From positions 477,543,159 to 477,607,158 of the forward strand of contig OX422221.1 of assembly GCA_949130495.1 (NCBI GenBank): a stretch of 64,000 nt of DNA, read 5' to 3'. Each line of letters starts with the position of its first letter. Position 1 is the first letter of the stretch. This stretch comes from Sambucus nigra (taxonomy: Eukaryota > Streptophyta > Magnoliopsida > Dipsacales > Adoxaceae). Below the pieces are notes generated by a model. The model searched no databases and was not told the DNA's origin. It worked only from the letters and a program-made list of their open reading frames with translations. A program made the position numbers and the translations under genes. Shown piece by piece: positions 1 to 11,553 of this stretch.

Positions 1-1068
1 CCTGATGGGATCCATCCAAGATGGTCCTAAATCAAGGGTGATAAAATTCATTGTCTGATCTTCATCTATGCTCCGACTTTCTAACACTTCAATTGGTATC
101 GTTCTTCGCAGCTCAGTACGAGTAGCTGATGCTAGTCGGGCCAGTGCGTCTACTCGTGCATTCTCCATTCTCAGTATTCTGATCAACTGAATGGCAATAA
201 ATTCTGCCACCAACTTCATCACCTTTGCATGATACTTGACCATTAATTCTCCTTTAGCTGCATATGTTCCCAACATCTGATTCACAATTAATTGAGAATC
301 ACTGAATACCATAACTTGTTGTGCTTTCATAGTCTTTGCTAAATTAAGACCTGCTATCATGGCCTCATACTCAGCCTCATTATTGGAAGCTTTGAACTGA
401 AATCGCAATGCATATTCCATGTCGACTTCGTTTGGGCTGCTCATAACGATCCCTACTCTATAGCCTGTAGTGCAAGATGAGCCATCTACATACAACTTCC
501 ATATAGGCAACTCGTCCTCTAATTTTTGATCTGACAGAGTTTCTCGGTGAAATATTTGTTGCTTCTTTTCACCATCCCCTGAGTTTTCTTGTTCTTTGTC
601 GACCATCTTTTCTCGCCCTTTTACCAACCTGAGTTGGTCTGAGCTTGAGTTTGATGGTCCTGTCACATCCACTTGCCCTTTTACCAATTTAAGTTGGTCT
701 GAGCCAGCGTTTGTTGTTCCTGTAACATCCACTTGCCCTTTTACCAAACTAAGTTGGTCTGAGCTAGTGTTTGTTGATCCTGTAGCATCCACAGGTTGAT
801 CGGCGAGCTGCTTTTGATCCTCGGGGATATCAGGATAGGTGAATTCTGCTATGAAATCTGCTATTGCTTGCCCTTTAAGTGCTGACCTGGGTTCATAAAT
901 TATATCATATTCACCGAGCTCTATTGCCCAGTACATCAATCTCCCTGATTTTTCTGGCTTATGAAGGGCTTGTCTCAATGGCATGTCGGTGTATACGACT
1001 ATGGTATGGGCCTGGAAATATGGCCTCATTCTTCTACTTGCCTCAATTAACGCTAATGCCAATTTTTA
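1..1068 (-). pseudogene. End of first RNase H and second RNase H of the Tat polyprotein
   Basis: After a TAA near 1066, minus-strand reading stays open to the window edge. First comes the end of the Ty3 RNase H (VVYTDMPLRQALHKPEKSGR, then GQAIADFIAEF). A low-complexity linker follows at about 541-830. A second RNase H domain starts at 498 with WKLYVDGSSCTTGYRVG and includes NNEAEYEAMIAGL and VFSDSQLIVNQM, then NARVDALARLAS. These carry the D, E and D residues expected of the catalytic centre. Dual RNase H is the diagnostic feature of Tat elements. Confidence 0.88.
601..780 (-). repeat. Three-copy 60-bp in-frame tandem repeat in the RNase H linker
   Basis: Three adjacent 60-bp units encode 20-residue repeats on the minus strand, each built on SSDQL-LVKGQVDVT with small changes (for example GTTNAGSDQLKLVKGQVDVT). 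The unit keeps the reading frame, so it extends the linker between the two RNase H domains without breaking it. Confidence 0.9.
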
Positions 1069-1537
1069 CATCTTTGGATACCTGATCTTTGCACCTCGGA
1101 AAGCCTTACTTGTGTAATAAATTGGCTTCTAGATTCCATTCTCCATTCTGATCAATGCCGAGCTAACCGCATTCTCTGATACTGCCAGGTACAAGTATAA
1201 TTTTTCTCCCATTACTGGCCTGGATAACAGTGGAGGTGCTCCCAAATACTTTTTCAAGTCTTGAAAGGCCTTCTCGCATTCATCATTCCACTCGAAAGTT
1301 TTTCGGAGTGTTTTGAAGAATGGGAGGCATCTATCAGTTCCTCGGGATACAAATCTGTTGAGCGCTGCAACTCGTCCTGTAAGGCTTTGCACTTCTTTCT
1401 TCGTCGTTGGAGATCGCAGCCCTAAAAGAGCTTTGATCTTTTTCTGGATTTGCTTCAATGCCTCGCTGATTGACGATGTACCCGAGGAACATTCCTTCTC
1501 GTACTCCAAATATGCACTTCGTCGGGTTTAGCTTCAT
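1069..1537 (-). pseudogene. RT connection and first RNase H start, frameshifted
   Basis: The segment MKLNPTKCIFGVREGMFLGY (1480-1537) is the RT thumb. It continues in a second frame as ALLGLRSPTTKKEVQSLTGR and FFKTLRKTFEWNDECEKAF, so a frameshift lies near 1450-1500. The frame then reads PPLLSRPVMGEKLYLYLAVS, a typical RNase H start. An in-frame TAG near 1130 replaces the expected glutamine of the common Q-KPIYYTSKAF motif. Confidence 0.85.
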
Positions 1538-1578
1538 TTGATATTTATCCAGTTGATCAAAGGTCTGACCTAAGTCAA

Positions 1579-3405
1579 CTAGATGATCGACAGCTCTCTT
1601 GCTTTTGTCAGCATATCATCGACATAGACTTCCATGTTGCCACTGATTTGTTCGGCAAAGACCTTGTCCATCAGCTGCTGGTATGTCGCACCTGCATTTT
1701 TCAAACCAAAAGGCATAACATTATAACAATAAGTTCCCATAGGGGTAATAAAAGAAGTACTTTCCCTGTCTTCAGGTTTCATCTTGATCTGGTTGTAACC
1801 AGAGTAAGCATCCATGAAGCTGAGTAGCTCGTGTCCCAAGGTAGCATCCACCAATTGATCAATTCGGGGCAATGGAAAGTGATCCTTTGGGCATGCCTTG
1901 TTGAGATCGGTGAAATCAACACACATTCTCCATTTATTATTTTTCTTCTTTACCATCACCACATTTGCTAACCAGTCTGGATATTTAACATCTTCAATGA
2001 ATCACGCTTTCTGGAGTTTCTCGACCTCCTCTTGTATAGCTTGATTCTTCTAGGGACTGAATACTCTTCTTCTCTGCTTTACAGGTTTGATCTCCTTATT
2101 CACATTAAGCTCATGACATAAGAAGATTGGATCTATCCCTGGCATGTCTTCATGACTCCAAGCAAAAGTTTTCTTTCTACTTCTCAGGAAAATTATCAAC
2201 CCCTGTTTTATTGAGGCATCCAACGACGAACCTATTTGAGTTGTTCGTTCAGGGTGTTCATCGTCCAGAATGATATTCTCTGTAGCTTCCACCACCTGTC
2301 CTTTTACAAGTTGAGATTCATCTCTAGGATCCAGTGTTTCAATTTTGGTACCTTCATCCACTTGATAGGTAGTAGTCTTTTTCCTTAATTCCTCAAGATC
2401 TTCTTGCTCGGCAGATGAATAATAGCATTCCCGGGCTACTTTTTGATCACCTTTCACAACTCCTACTCCAAAGTTTTTTGGGAATTTTAAATACTGATGT
2501 ACTGTAGATGGAACCGCTTCGAACTTCTTCAAACCAACCCTTCCCATGTTGATGTTGTAAGCTGACTGAAAATTCTTATCCATTACAAAGAAGCGTATTC
2601 TTTCTGTTCGACAAGCAGGACATATACCAATGAATATATCCAACTTGATCGTCCCAAGTGGAAAAACTTTCTCGCCAGCAAAACCCAGGAGAGGTCTGTC
2701 ATAAGGCTCCAATTGAGATAACTTTAAGTTTAAACTGTCAAAGCACAAGTAGAACATGATGTCTGCCGAGCTACCATTGTCTACCAGAACTCTTGAAATC
2801 ATTACTTCTTTCATCCTCATTTTGATCACCAAAGGATCATCGTGAGGGTATAGAACGCCTGCGAGGTCATTTTTTGAAAAACCAATGACCAGCTTCTCTT
2901 TGTTTACCTTTCTCGGGCAATCCTCTTCGGCCAAATTTATCCGTTGAATATATGACCAAGCTTGAGCCTCACAGAGGTAAGCTTTTCTTTCTACAGTAAG
3001 ATCTCCTCCACCTGCATCTCCACCTATAATAACATTACAATCAAATGACCCAAAACGTATTGAAAATACCTCACGTTCTGGTTGCCTTGGCCTTTTGGGA
3101 AGATCGGGGTCATCCTCTGTATCATCTTCATGATCTCTTTTCCTGTTCTCTTCTGCCCGACGAGGAGATCTGGATCTCTCTCTTGCTCGGTCCTTATTTC
3201 CCCTTTCATTTCTACGATCAACATACTTTGACAATTTTCCTCGTCTAATGAGTGTTTCGATCTCATTCTGGAGGGCTATGCAATTTTTAGTCATATGGCC
3301 ATGATCTTTGTGAAACTCGTAATATTTATTTCTATTCCTTCTGTCAGGGTCTGCCTTCATTTTCTTTGGCCACTTTATCTCCTCGTTATTCTTGATTTCT
3401 TCCAA
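1579..3405 (-). pseudogene. Zinc-finger remnant, protease and reverse transcriptase of the Tat element
   Basis: A nucleocapsid-type segment (EFHKDHGHMTKNC) comes first; the leading cysteine of the usual finger is replaced by tyrosine. The aspartic protease follows with VLVDNGSSADIMFY as active site near 2760-2800. The RT starts after two stops near 2050 and 2005. It shows CVDFTDLNKACPKDHFPLPR, FMDAYSGYNQI and MPFGLKNAGATYQ, with the catalytic VYVDDML near 1612-1635. The frame is lost just after that motif. The family product copies element RNA into cDNA in the cytoplasmic particle. The N-terminal RT border sits where TAG replaces a sense codon. Confidence 0.9.
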
Positions 3406-3451
3406 GACATGGTTGATACCATCTTCAAAGGAGTATAATTATCAAACTTCT

Positions 3452-4771
3452 TCAGGACTCCCATGACGACTTATTCTTAGATTGTTTGTCACCACCATTG
3501 CCCTTATGCTCTTTCTTCTTAGCTTTGTCGACTTCCACCTTGGTTTCTTTATCCATATTCTTCTTCGCATCCATAGCCTCATCGGCATTCATGATTTTGG
3601 CCGCTTTTGCCATCAACTCCGACATAGTTGTAGGTGGATCTTTAGCCAAAGTGTAATACAACTTGTTGGGCAACAACCCACTCATCAAGGGGGTAATTGA
3701 TGTCTTCTCTTCATAATCTATGACTTCCAGTTTCTCGTTATTGAAACGAGTTATGTAATCTCTAGTACTCTCACCAGATTTTTGTCTAACGCTTAACAAA
3801 TGTGCTACTCATTTTACTGGCTTTGCCCCAAAACAAAAATTCCCAATGAATAACTCGTCCAGTTGAAAGAAAGTTGAAATCTTACCCCGAGGAAGATTGT
3901 TGTACCATATCTGGGCAGATCCAGTAAGAGTTCCCGAGAATGCTCTGCATCTCATCTTGTCGGGGACAGCATAGATGTCGGCGGCAGCTTGATATTGCTC
4001 TATGTGAAAAATAGGATCTGTCTTTACATCATATTTGGGGGTCACCATAGGTGCTTTAAATTTTGACGGTGTAGGAAAATCCACACTGGCCTGGACAAAA
4101 GATGTCCCTTGAACAAAGGTTCGTTGTAAAGGATTCTTCGCCTTAGCCATTTCTCCCAATCTATCCTCCAATCTCTGAATAGAGCCTTTTCATGCATCAT
4201 TTCCTTCCTCGGGCCTATTGGTTCGAGCAATTGATCGAGCTGATGTGGCCTCCTAAGATCTATCCTGACGAGCAGTTGGTCGTGATTGTGCTGATCCTTC
4301 TCTTAGATCTGATGGTTATCGAAAACTCCTCGAAATGGCCTTAGGTGGACTCCTATTCTTCCTAGGGCCTAGTCGATTGAAAGGAGACACCCTGCTCAAT
4401 ATTTTCAAGGCACTAGTCCTCTCTGGAGAGAGAGTAATACGTTTCTCAGTATCTGTGTCCCGTATTGATGAAGTTCGCCCAGGTTGATAAGAGAAATCAT
4501 CAGCTTCCTCATTACGATATGAATCAATATGCCTGGATCATGTAGAAAGTAAATGGGTTTGCCTCTGACCACTTCTCTATCCTGAATGAGCAGGTACACC
4601 GCCATGAAGGGTTTGTATGAGTTGTCGCATGGTTTCTTGCATGGCGGTCTGACCTTGGGCCAGATTTGTCATTATTCCAGCCAGATTTGGAACAACTGAT
4701 GGTGCAGAGGGATTCTGAGGATTTCCAACGTTTCCGGCATTTCGACAACTGAATTCTAGATTGTCAGCCAT
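3452..4771 (-). pseudogene. gag of the Tat element, broken
   Basis: The capsid region begins with an ATG at 4771 (MADNLEF...), shortly after the primer site. A conserved segment near 3820-4030 carries YQAAADIYAVPDKMRCRAF and GTLTGSAQIWYNNLPRG, the Tat gag pattern. The C-terminal part at 3452-3799 (RQKSGESTRDYITRFNNE) continues after a stop at the end of the 3809-4171 segment. The start region and the core are in different frames. It would encode the nucleocapsid precursor of the retrotransposon particle. It cannot be translated as one protein. Confidence 0.85.
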
Positions 4772-4814
4772 TGATGATGGATGATTTTTGGTGAAAAATG
4801 ATAATAACAGTCGT

Positions 4815-4832
4815 TTCCCACAGACGGCGCCA
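4815..4832 (-). other. Primer-binding site of the Tat element
   Basis: Minus-strand TGGCGCCGTCTGTGGGAA lies two bases inside the LTR. This TGGCGCC-type primer site is common in Tat and Athila elements. The priming tRNA was not determined. Confidence 0.75.
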
Positions 4833-4835
4833 ATC

Positions 4836-5375
4836 TGTTGATGTAAAAAATTAGATTGCTTCTAATTATTTAATCACAGATAAATATAAAATGAGACAAA
4901 GAATTTTAAAGTGGTTCAGCCTTATAAGAATGGCCTACATCCACTGTTTCTGTTATTGCCAAATGTTTTGGAATTCTCGATATGTAATTCTATCAAGAAA
5001 TTCCGGTCCCTTTGAATGAGGATGATACAATGTATTTATAGCCCTTAGGCTGTACATGTGAAAGGGTAAACAATTAATGCCCTTTAATAGTATACGTCTG
5101 TATGATGAGCATTCAATGAATAGTTGAACTGTTGATTATCTGGCAATCAATGTTGTGGCCGAGATGCAGCTCGGACCGCCTTAGTTGCTCGTCGTTCAGA
5201 ATTTTCTCGGAGCAGTGGAGTTCCTCAGAGCGATGGAGTTCCTCGGAGTACACCTGTTGCTCGGAGTGTCTGACTTGATCGGGGAGTAAAGTTCCTCGTT
5301 GTTAAAGTGCCACGTAGACTGACACGTGTCTTCTTATAAGTCGTCCATATCGGCATATCAATTTTGGTATCAACA
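4836..5375 (-). repeat. 5' LTR of the Tat-lineage element
   Basis: Read on the minus strand the LTR begins TGTTGAT and ends ATCAACA, a perfect 7-bp terminal inverted repeat with the canonical TG...CA ends. The inner end is followed after two bases by the primer-binding site. Length is 540 bp. The partner LTR is outside the window, so LTR divergence cannot be read. Confidence 0.9.
5033..5040 (-). promoter_or_regulatory. TATA box of the Tat-element LTR
   Basis: TATAAATA on the minus strand lies about 340 bp into the LTR, a normal place for the U3 promoter. Transcription would run leftward into gag. Inferred from sequence only. Confidence 0.6.
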
Positions 5376-5740
5376 TTGATTAAAATCCAAATTAACATAT
5401 TCACTAACTAAAAAATCAATTTTGATTCAAATTCGATAATAACAAAGCACTAGAAGAATACAGGTTAACGACATTATAAATCTGAATTATTGTTTCAATA
5501 TTGGGTAATGTCATGGACTTTGAATTAATGCTTAAATTGATTAAAATTCAAATTAACATATTCACTAACAAAAAAAATAATTTTGATTCAAATCCGATAA
5601 TAATAAAGCACTAGAATAATACACCCACTGGTTATTACAAACAGCAAACTGATCAAGTACAAATGAATTAAAAACATTAAATTATTGTCCGATGATAATA
5701 AAGCACTAGAATAATACACTCAATGGTTATTACAAATAGC
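5376..5740. repeat. Three imperfect direct repeats
   Basis: Copies at about 5376-5471, 5537-5646 and 5690-5740 share AAATTAACATATTCACTAAC, then GATAATAA(T/C)AAAGCACTAGAA and, in the last two, GGTTATTACAAA(C/T)AGC. They lie just outside the decayed CACTA transposase, where subterminal repeats of such elements occur. No CACTA terminal motif was found here. Confidence 0.6.
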
Positions 5741-8700
5741 TGAAATACTTATAACAAATCTAAAAATTGTTTCAAATTCGGGTTATCATAAAAAATGGAT
5801 TGATATTCACTAGGAGCATCCAGGTCATTCAGACAACTGTTTATACACTTTGGCGCAGATAGGACGATTGACCAAGACTCGTTGTTGATATACTCTGAGT
5901 AAAACACTTGCTTGACCTATTGAAAAGCACAAACAAATGGCTCATCGCTCACATGTTCGTTGCTCTTCAACTTTGACAAGTCAGCATTGATCAAATTGGT
6001 GTCAAGATTAACTTTACAAGCATTTTTATCCTCAACTCTTACCCAATCATAATAAAACACAACCTCTTTGAAGCTTATATATTCCAATTCAAATATACTT
6101 CGAATTAAATCATAGTAAGTCATTTAAGCTTCAACGAGGTTTTTATCTTTTGCGTTCACTTGAAAATAAGTAAGAGCCTTGTATGAAAGGCCCAAGTTCT
6201 GTACATGTGTATTTTTCTCCTACACCCTTGCACCGAATACGTAATCGTTCAATCGATACTTTTTGTACTCTTGTGCCATAAATAAGGGTCCAGTGGCTAG
6301 ATGAGCAAGCCCTGATGTCGTATCACCAGCCTTTAAGAGCTGAGAATATAGATAAATTAATTAGGTTAGTTATAAACCTTTCTTGTAATGTGACATTTAA
6401 TAAGAGACATTTTCATTATAATTACCTTGTGTGATAACCACAACCTAAATTATTTATCTGATTGTGCCATCGTTTTTTATCTTTTATTGTTTCCATACAC
6501 ATCATATTATCTGCATCGATCATGATGAACGTATTACGAAATTAATCATGTATAAAAATTAAAATAATGTAAAAGTTAAAATAATATAAACTTAATTTTT
6601 CCAGTCTTCGACATCTTCATGCGTGTCAAATAAATAACGAGCTTCTTGTTCATGTTGTAAACTCATTAATTTCACTCGATTGCCCATCACCTGACCACCC
6701 TCATCGACAAACTTATCGCTGTTATTCACACTGCTCGGGTCAGGCGTATATTTCTAAGTGTAAACTGATGACTCCACGGTGATGTATTCTTGTGCAATTG
6801 ATTCTTTAATGTATCGTGTATTCTTGATATAACCTTTGAAAACTTTCACCAATCTTTCAAACGGATACATCCACCGATATCTAATTGGGCCGCAAAGAAT
6901 TGCCTCATCGCATAGGTGTACCAACAAGTAAACACTCATGTCAAAGAATTATCGAGAAAAGTACTTCTCCAACATACAAATCGCTTCGATTACCGCTACT
7001 TTTGAGGCCACTATGTGATCTCGATTTACTACCTTCTCACATAAAAGTGTGAAGCATATCCTAATTTGCATAATAGCCCTCCACAAATCCTTGTGCTTAG
7101 AGAAACCTTGATTAAACAATATAGAGGAGCCAATTGCATGATCACATGCCAATCGTGGAACTTAATCATGGGTAGTATAATTCACAATCCTTTGCAAGTG
7201 GGACGAAAAATTAGATGGAACCTTCAAATTATATATTGTGTCTAAAATCACCTTCATTTCCTCACTCGTCAAAGTAAACGCACCAGGGAAAATTATTGTC
7301 CTTCCCCTACTATCTTATTTCAATTATAGTTGTGGCTTAAGTTTCAACGATTGAAGGTCTTTTTGTGCATTTTTTCCATCCTCAAATGAATCCCCCCAAG
7401 GTATGTGCCCATAATATGTTTAATGATGTTCTTCTCTGCGTGCATCACATCCAATACATAACGCATCGAGTTATGATTCTAATAAGGAAAGTCAAATAAA
7501 ATTGACCTCCTAGACCATGCCTTTCTTGTCTCAGTTTCATTACTAATTGGAGTATTCTTATGATTGACATTCATAAATTTAGGATTCTTACCTGGCATAT
7601 TAGGGCCACAATCAAAAGATTGTCTTTCAATTTCTGAACTTGGAAGTTTTCTCGGAGGTAGCCTATGTTCAACCCCGCCCGGTAAAAAATTATAACCTTT
7701 CTCAAATCTAAAACTATGAGTGGGGGGGTAAAAACCTCCTATGGCACTGGTATACATTTTTTGAGCTAGAGGGGAGATACAGAGATTCAGTCTCCTCTCC
7801 ATAAATAGGACACCCCAAATAACCATATACTACAGAACCGGATAATGTCCCACAAGCTGGAAAATCATGAATTGACAATATCAACATAGCTTTCAGCATA
7901 AACTCTTCTTTTTTAAAAGAGTCAAATGCTTGCACACCCTCTTCCCACAACTCATTTAGTTCTTCTACCAAAGGAGCCATGTATACATTGATGTGCTCAC
8001 TTGGTGCCTTTGGCCCATGTATCAACAAAGACAACATCGAAAATTCAGGTCTCATACACTATTAAGGGGGAGGCTAAGTGGGGCTAGGATCACTGGCCAT
8101 ACACTATAATTGGCTCTTAGATTTCCAAATGGATTGAAACCATTTGTTAATATTGCCAAATGAATGTTACGCTGTTCTCGAGAAAAATTGGGATACCAAT
8201 AACTCATCCTCTTCCAAGTTGTAGAATCAATAGGATGACACATGAGATTATCCCCTACTTTTGCCCTAGATGCCAAGTTATTGCCTCCGCTATCCATGGT
8301 ACTGTGAAAAACCTCTCCAATCTAGTCACAACGGGAAAAATATTTCAACACTTTTTGAGGCACTTTTGAGTTTGTGCCTTCCTTGCTGGTAGATTTGACA
8401 TATCTAGGTTCATTACATACCGAACACCGATCGAGATTTTCATACTCCTTTAGATATAGTATGCAGTCACACACACAAGCATGAATTGATTTATACTTCA
8501 TTCCCAAACATTTCAAACTGTTCTTCATAGTAGGATAGCTATTTATAAGCGTATTCTGCTTGGGTATAAAGCCCTTCACCCAATTCAAAATTCATGTCAC
8601 GCTATTGCCATACAAACCATATTGGGTCTTTAAACTATTCAAACCAACCATGGCATGTAAAGTTGTTTGATCTTTCTCACAGCCAGATTACAATGGCTGG

Positions 8701-9176
8701 GTCACCTTAAATTTTAAACTTTGGTAATCGTCGTCAAGGTTTATCATGATATCTTCATGAGCACCTGAACCTTGTACATCGTCAGTGACCTCATTCTCTT
8801 CCACTTCATGAACTCCATACGCGTCATCAAATAAATCCTCTAGCATATTATGATCTACATTGTCCTCCTTCCATTGTACATATATCCTACTTGTTGAAAA
8901 TTGTTGTGAAGGTTGCTCGGGGATAAAAGGAACTTTTGATTCCCCGTGAAAAATCCAAAATTGATAACTACTTTGCATACCCCATCTTAACAAATGTAGT
9001 TCAACTGTTTTTCACTCAAACACCTTACCATTCCTACACTTAGCAAACGGACACGGGAACTCTTCATCATTATGACATCTCTTTGCGTATTTCACAAATT
9101 CATTAGCACCTCTACGAAACATATCCCCTAGTATATTTGTCTCACCCATTCACTCTTTGTATTTAGAATATCCCAT
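5741..9176 (-). pseudogene. CACTA (En/Spm) TNP2-type transposase, decayed
   Basis: Pieces follow in the correct minus-strand order. The N-terminal Transpos_assoc domain begins at the ATG at 9176 (GANEFVKYAKRCHNDEEFPC, later LLRWGMQSSYQFWIFHGE). Next come the segment KYKSIHACVCDCILYLKEY with CSVCNEPRY (8322-8588) and the core Transposase_21 pieces GFNPFGNLRANYSVWPVI (8052-8297) and LIHGPKAPSEHINVYMAPL (7714-8055). A DUF4218-like part carries RYRWMYPFERLVKVFKGY (6754-7152). A DUF4216-like C-terminus carries TYYDLIRSIFELEYISFKEV (5917-6123). Many stops and frame changes occur, including TGA codons within the first 60 residues. The intact family cuts and pastes CACTA elements. No function is expected from this copy. 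Confidence 0.88.
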
Positions 9177-9812
9177 CACAGCTACTATAAATAATCACCT
9201 AATATCGGTAAGAAGTGAATATTCATGGATTAGTATAGACAAAAGTGTGAACATTTAATTCCCAATAAATGATTTACTACAAGATTGGCATTTCATCTTT
9301 CGGTGTTATCTTATAAAAATAATATGAATCTTATTTCCTCCATCTCCTCTAAAGGGTGAGTGGTCATATCCCATTAAAGACCACATATTTATGTAATATA
9401 CTTAACAACTCATGCACATTGGTACAATTTGAGGAAAATTCAGCAGCGTATCCCCATAGTCCTCCAAGTACACGACATAGATTCTCAAGTGTAAGTGTTA
9501 TTTCAATTTATTAATTGAAATAATACTTAACACTGCATCATCTAGTATATATCCAGAGAATATTAAGATACAGCAGCAGTACTTCCCCCAAAAGTAACAA
9601 GTTTATGCCACTAAGAATATTATTATACATAAACTATGTCGTCCCAAACTGTCCTAACGGGACAATTCGAGAGATCTCATTATAGTGGTAATTACTCTCG
9701 AACGGTTCTAAGGGCTATTGAATGCGTACACATAAGAACTAGAAGGCTCGTATCTATGCACAATACATGTAATTTAAAGTAGTTACAAATATTACAGAAC
9801 CGTTATGTCATA
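9177..9812. other. Upstream flank of the TNP2 pseudogene, no gene seen
   Basis: AT-rich sequence with a short palindrome near 9500-9528 (AATTTATTAATTGAAATAAT on one side) and no coding signal on either strand. It may be the 5' region of the decayed CACTA element. Confidence 0.5.
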
Positions 9813-10190
9813 CATTCACACGAGAATATATGCGTGCATGCACCCCCAATGCAAGTGTTATATAACAAGTTAATTTGATGTAAATTGACACATGCATGCC
9901 TAGATTATAGTAACGAGATTGCAATAAATAACCATTGGCTCCTATTTCAAGCACCTATTTGCCATCATAATAGTATTCACACCAAATGTGAATACTATTA
10001 TTATGGAAAATAGGTGTGTGAAATAGGAGCCAATGGCTATCTATGGTGGTTCTCGTTACTATAATCTAGGCATGTGTAAATTTACACTAAATTAACTTGT
10101 ATATCATTACTTATTACCTTTCACCCTCTTTACCTGTTATATAACACTTGCTTTAGGGGGTGCACGCATGCATGAATTCTTATGTGAATG
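9813..10190. mobile_element. Foldback (MITE-like) element with arms of about 170 bp
   Basis: A long inverted repeat is centred on a five-base loop at 9982-9986. Left-arm landmarks CATTCACA, TGCACCCCC, AAGTTAATTT, CATGCCTAGATTATAGTAAC, ATTGGCTCCTATTTC and TAGTATTCACA recur in reverse complement in the right arm. The right arm holds an extra segment of about 35 bp near 10103-10137 that the left arm lacks. No coding capacity is visible. A clear target duplication was not identified. Confidence 0.85.
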
Positions 10191-10344
10191 CACGATTACT
10201 TATTACCATTCACCCTCGTTACTTATTCGGTAATAATGTTTATAGTGATGATTTATACATAGTTATGTTTCATTTCACATTAAAATTTATAGTGTGTTTT
10301 ATTTAATTATGTCTTATTTATATGCGGTTTAATCACAACCCTAA

Positions 10345-10540
10345 ATATTAGAAATGACAAGGGCCAACCAACCCAATGGCTATATAAGGGTTCAAATCCA
10401 CCAGTAAACAACAATTCAAGAATCCCAAACAACAATACAAATAATAATGCGATATATTAGAAATTCCTAGGGTCAACGAACTCAATGACTATCTAAATGT
10501 TCAAATCCACTAGTCAACAACAATTCAAGAATCCCAAACA
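10345..10540. repeat. Direct duplication of about 87 bp
   Basis: Copies at about 10345-10431 and 10454-10540 share ATATTAGAAAT, then (A/G)TTCAAATCCAC(C/T)AGT and CAACAATTCAAGAATCCCAA. They differ at roughly one base in seven by eye. No coding content. Confidence 0.75.
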
Positions 10541-10543
10541 ATT

Positions 10544-10574
<31 letters not shown>

Positions 10575-10980
10575 CAAGGTTCTAAAAAACGCGGGGCGTG
10601 ATCGAGGCGTAGAGGTCAAGTCTTAAGCCTCAAAAGCCTAGGCGAGCCTTAGGCGTAAAAATGCGTGAAAAGGCGCTTAGGCCTTCTTAATATATTTTAA
10701 TATTTTTTAACCATAACAAGGCTATTAAAATACTAAAATTGTACATATCATAAAAATATGTCTGAATACATGCAAATAAAAATACTATTTGATTATTTTG
10801 GATGAGATAATAGTCCGGTTTGTAAAAAAATTCTTTAAAAGGCGATATCTTTTTACTAAAGTATTGTTGATTTTAGAAAAAAAGTGTGCCTTACGGGTTT
10901 TACTAAGAATAAGGCGTGAAAAGCGTAAGACGGGGCGTTTCTCCCAAGCCTCAAACCTAGGTGGGTTTTTTAGAACAGTG
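10575..10980. mobile_element. hAT-like MITE inserted in a TA repeat
   Basis: The 406-bp unit is bounded by imperfect terminal inverted repeats (CAAGGTTCTAAAAAACGC left; CACTGTTCTAAAAAACCC right, reverse complemented). Ends starting with CA are typical of hAT elements. Both flanks are (AT)n, so an 8-bp target duplication of ATATATAT is compatible but cannot be proved. The interior is rich in CCTAGGCG and GGCGT motifs. No transposase. Confidence 0.7.
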
Positions 10981-11015
<35 letters not shown>

Positions 11016-11284
11016 TGTACCGAAATGTGTGTAGAGAGAGAGATGGTCGTCGTTGTTTCAATTGGAGAGAGAAACCAAATTTTAATTTTAGAATTGCATA
11101 CCAATTTCAATTTATACCAAAAATCAAAGACATACCAAAAAACAAATACCAAATACCAATTTTAATTTCAATTTATAATACCAATTTCAATTTCAATTTA
11201 TAATACCAATTTTAATTTTAATTTCACTTTCAATTTATAATGCCAATTTCAATTTCAATACCAAGTTCAATTTCAAACATACAC
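10981..11284. repeat. Simple repeats and a short AT-rich minisatellite
   Basis: (AT)n and (AG)n tracts are followed by irregular copies of a unit close to ACCAATTTCAATTTATA between about 11100 and 11280. No gene is supported here. Confidence 0.75.
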
Positions 11285-11512
11285 ACTAACCACCACCACC
11301 ACCACCCCACACACACATTAAAATCTTGTCACACACACACACACACAGTGACCCCAAAACACACATTGACCTACACCCACCCACCCACACCCACACACAC
11401 TGACCATACATACACACACACACATACACTGACATACACACGCAAAGAAAAGAGAGGGAGAGAGAAAAATGTACATGGTTGAGAGGGAGAGAGAGAGAGA
11501 GGTAGCTACTGA

Positions 11513-11553
<41 letters not shown>

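Larger units (their letters stand above)
1..5375 (-). mobile_element. Ty3/gypsy Tat-lineage LTR retrotransposon, 3' end outside window
   Basis: In minus-strand order the element shows a 540-bp LTR, a primer-binding site, gag, an aspartic protease, RT, RNase H and then a second RNase H-like domain that reaches the left window edge. The dual RNase H and the protease motif VDNGSSADI are typical of the Tat lineage of plant Ty3 elements. Integrase is not visible and, if present, lies left of position 1. Several stops and at least two frameshifts (about 1540-1600 and 1500) break the polyprotein, so this copy is defective. The base pairs after the LTR (TTGAT, 5376-5380) are one half of the expected target duplication; the other half is outside the window. 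Confidence 0.93.
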
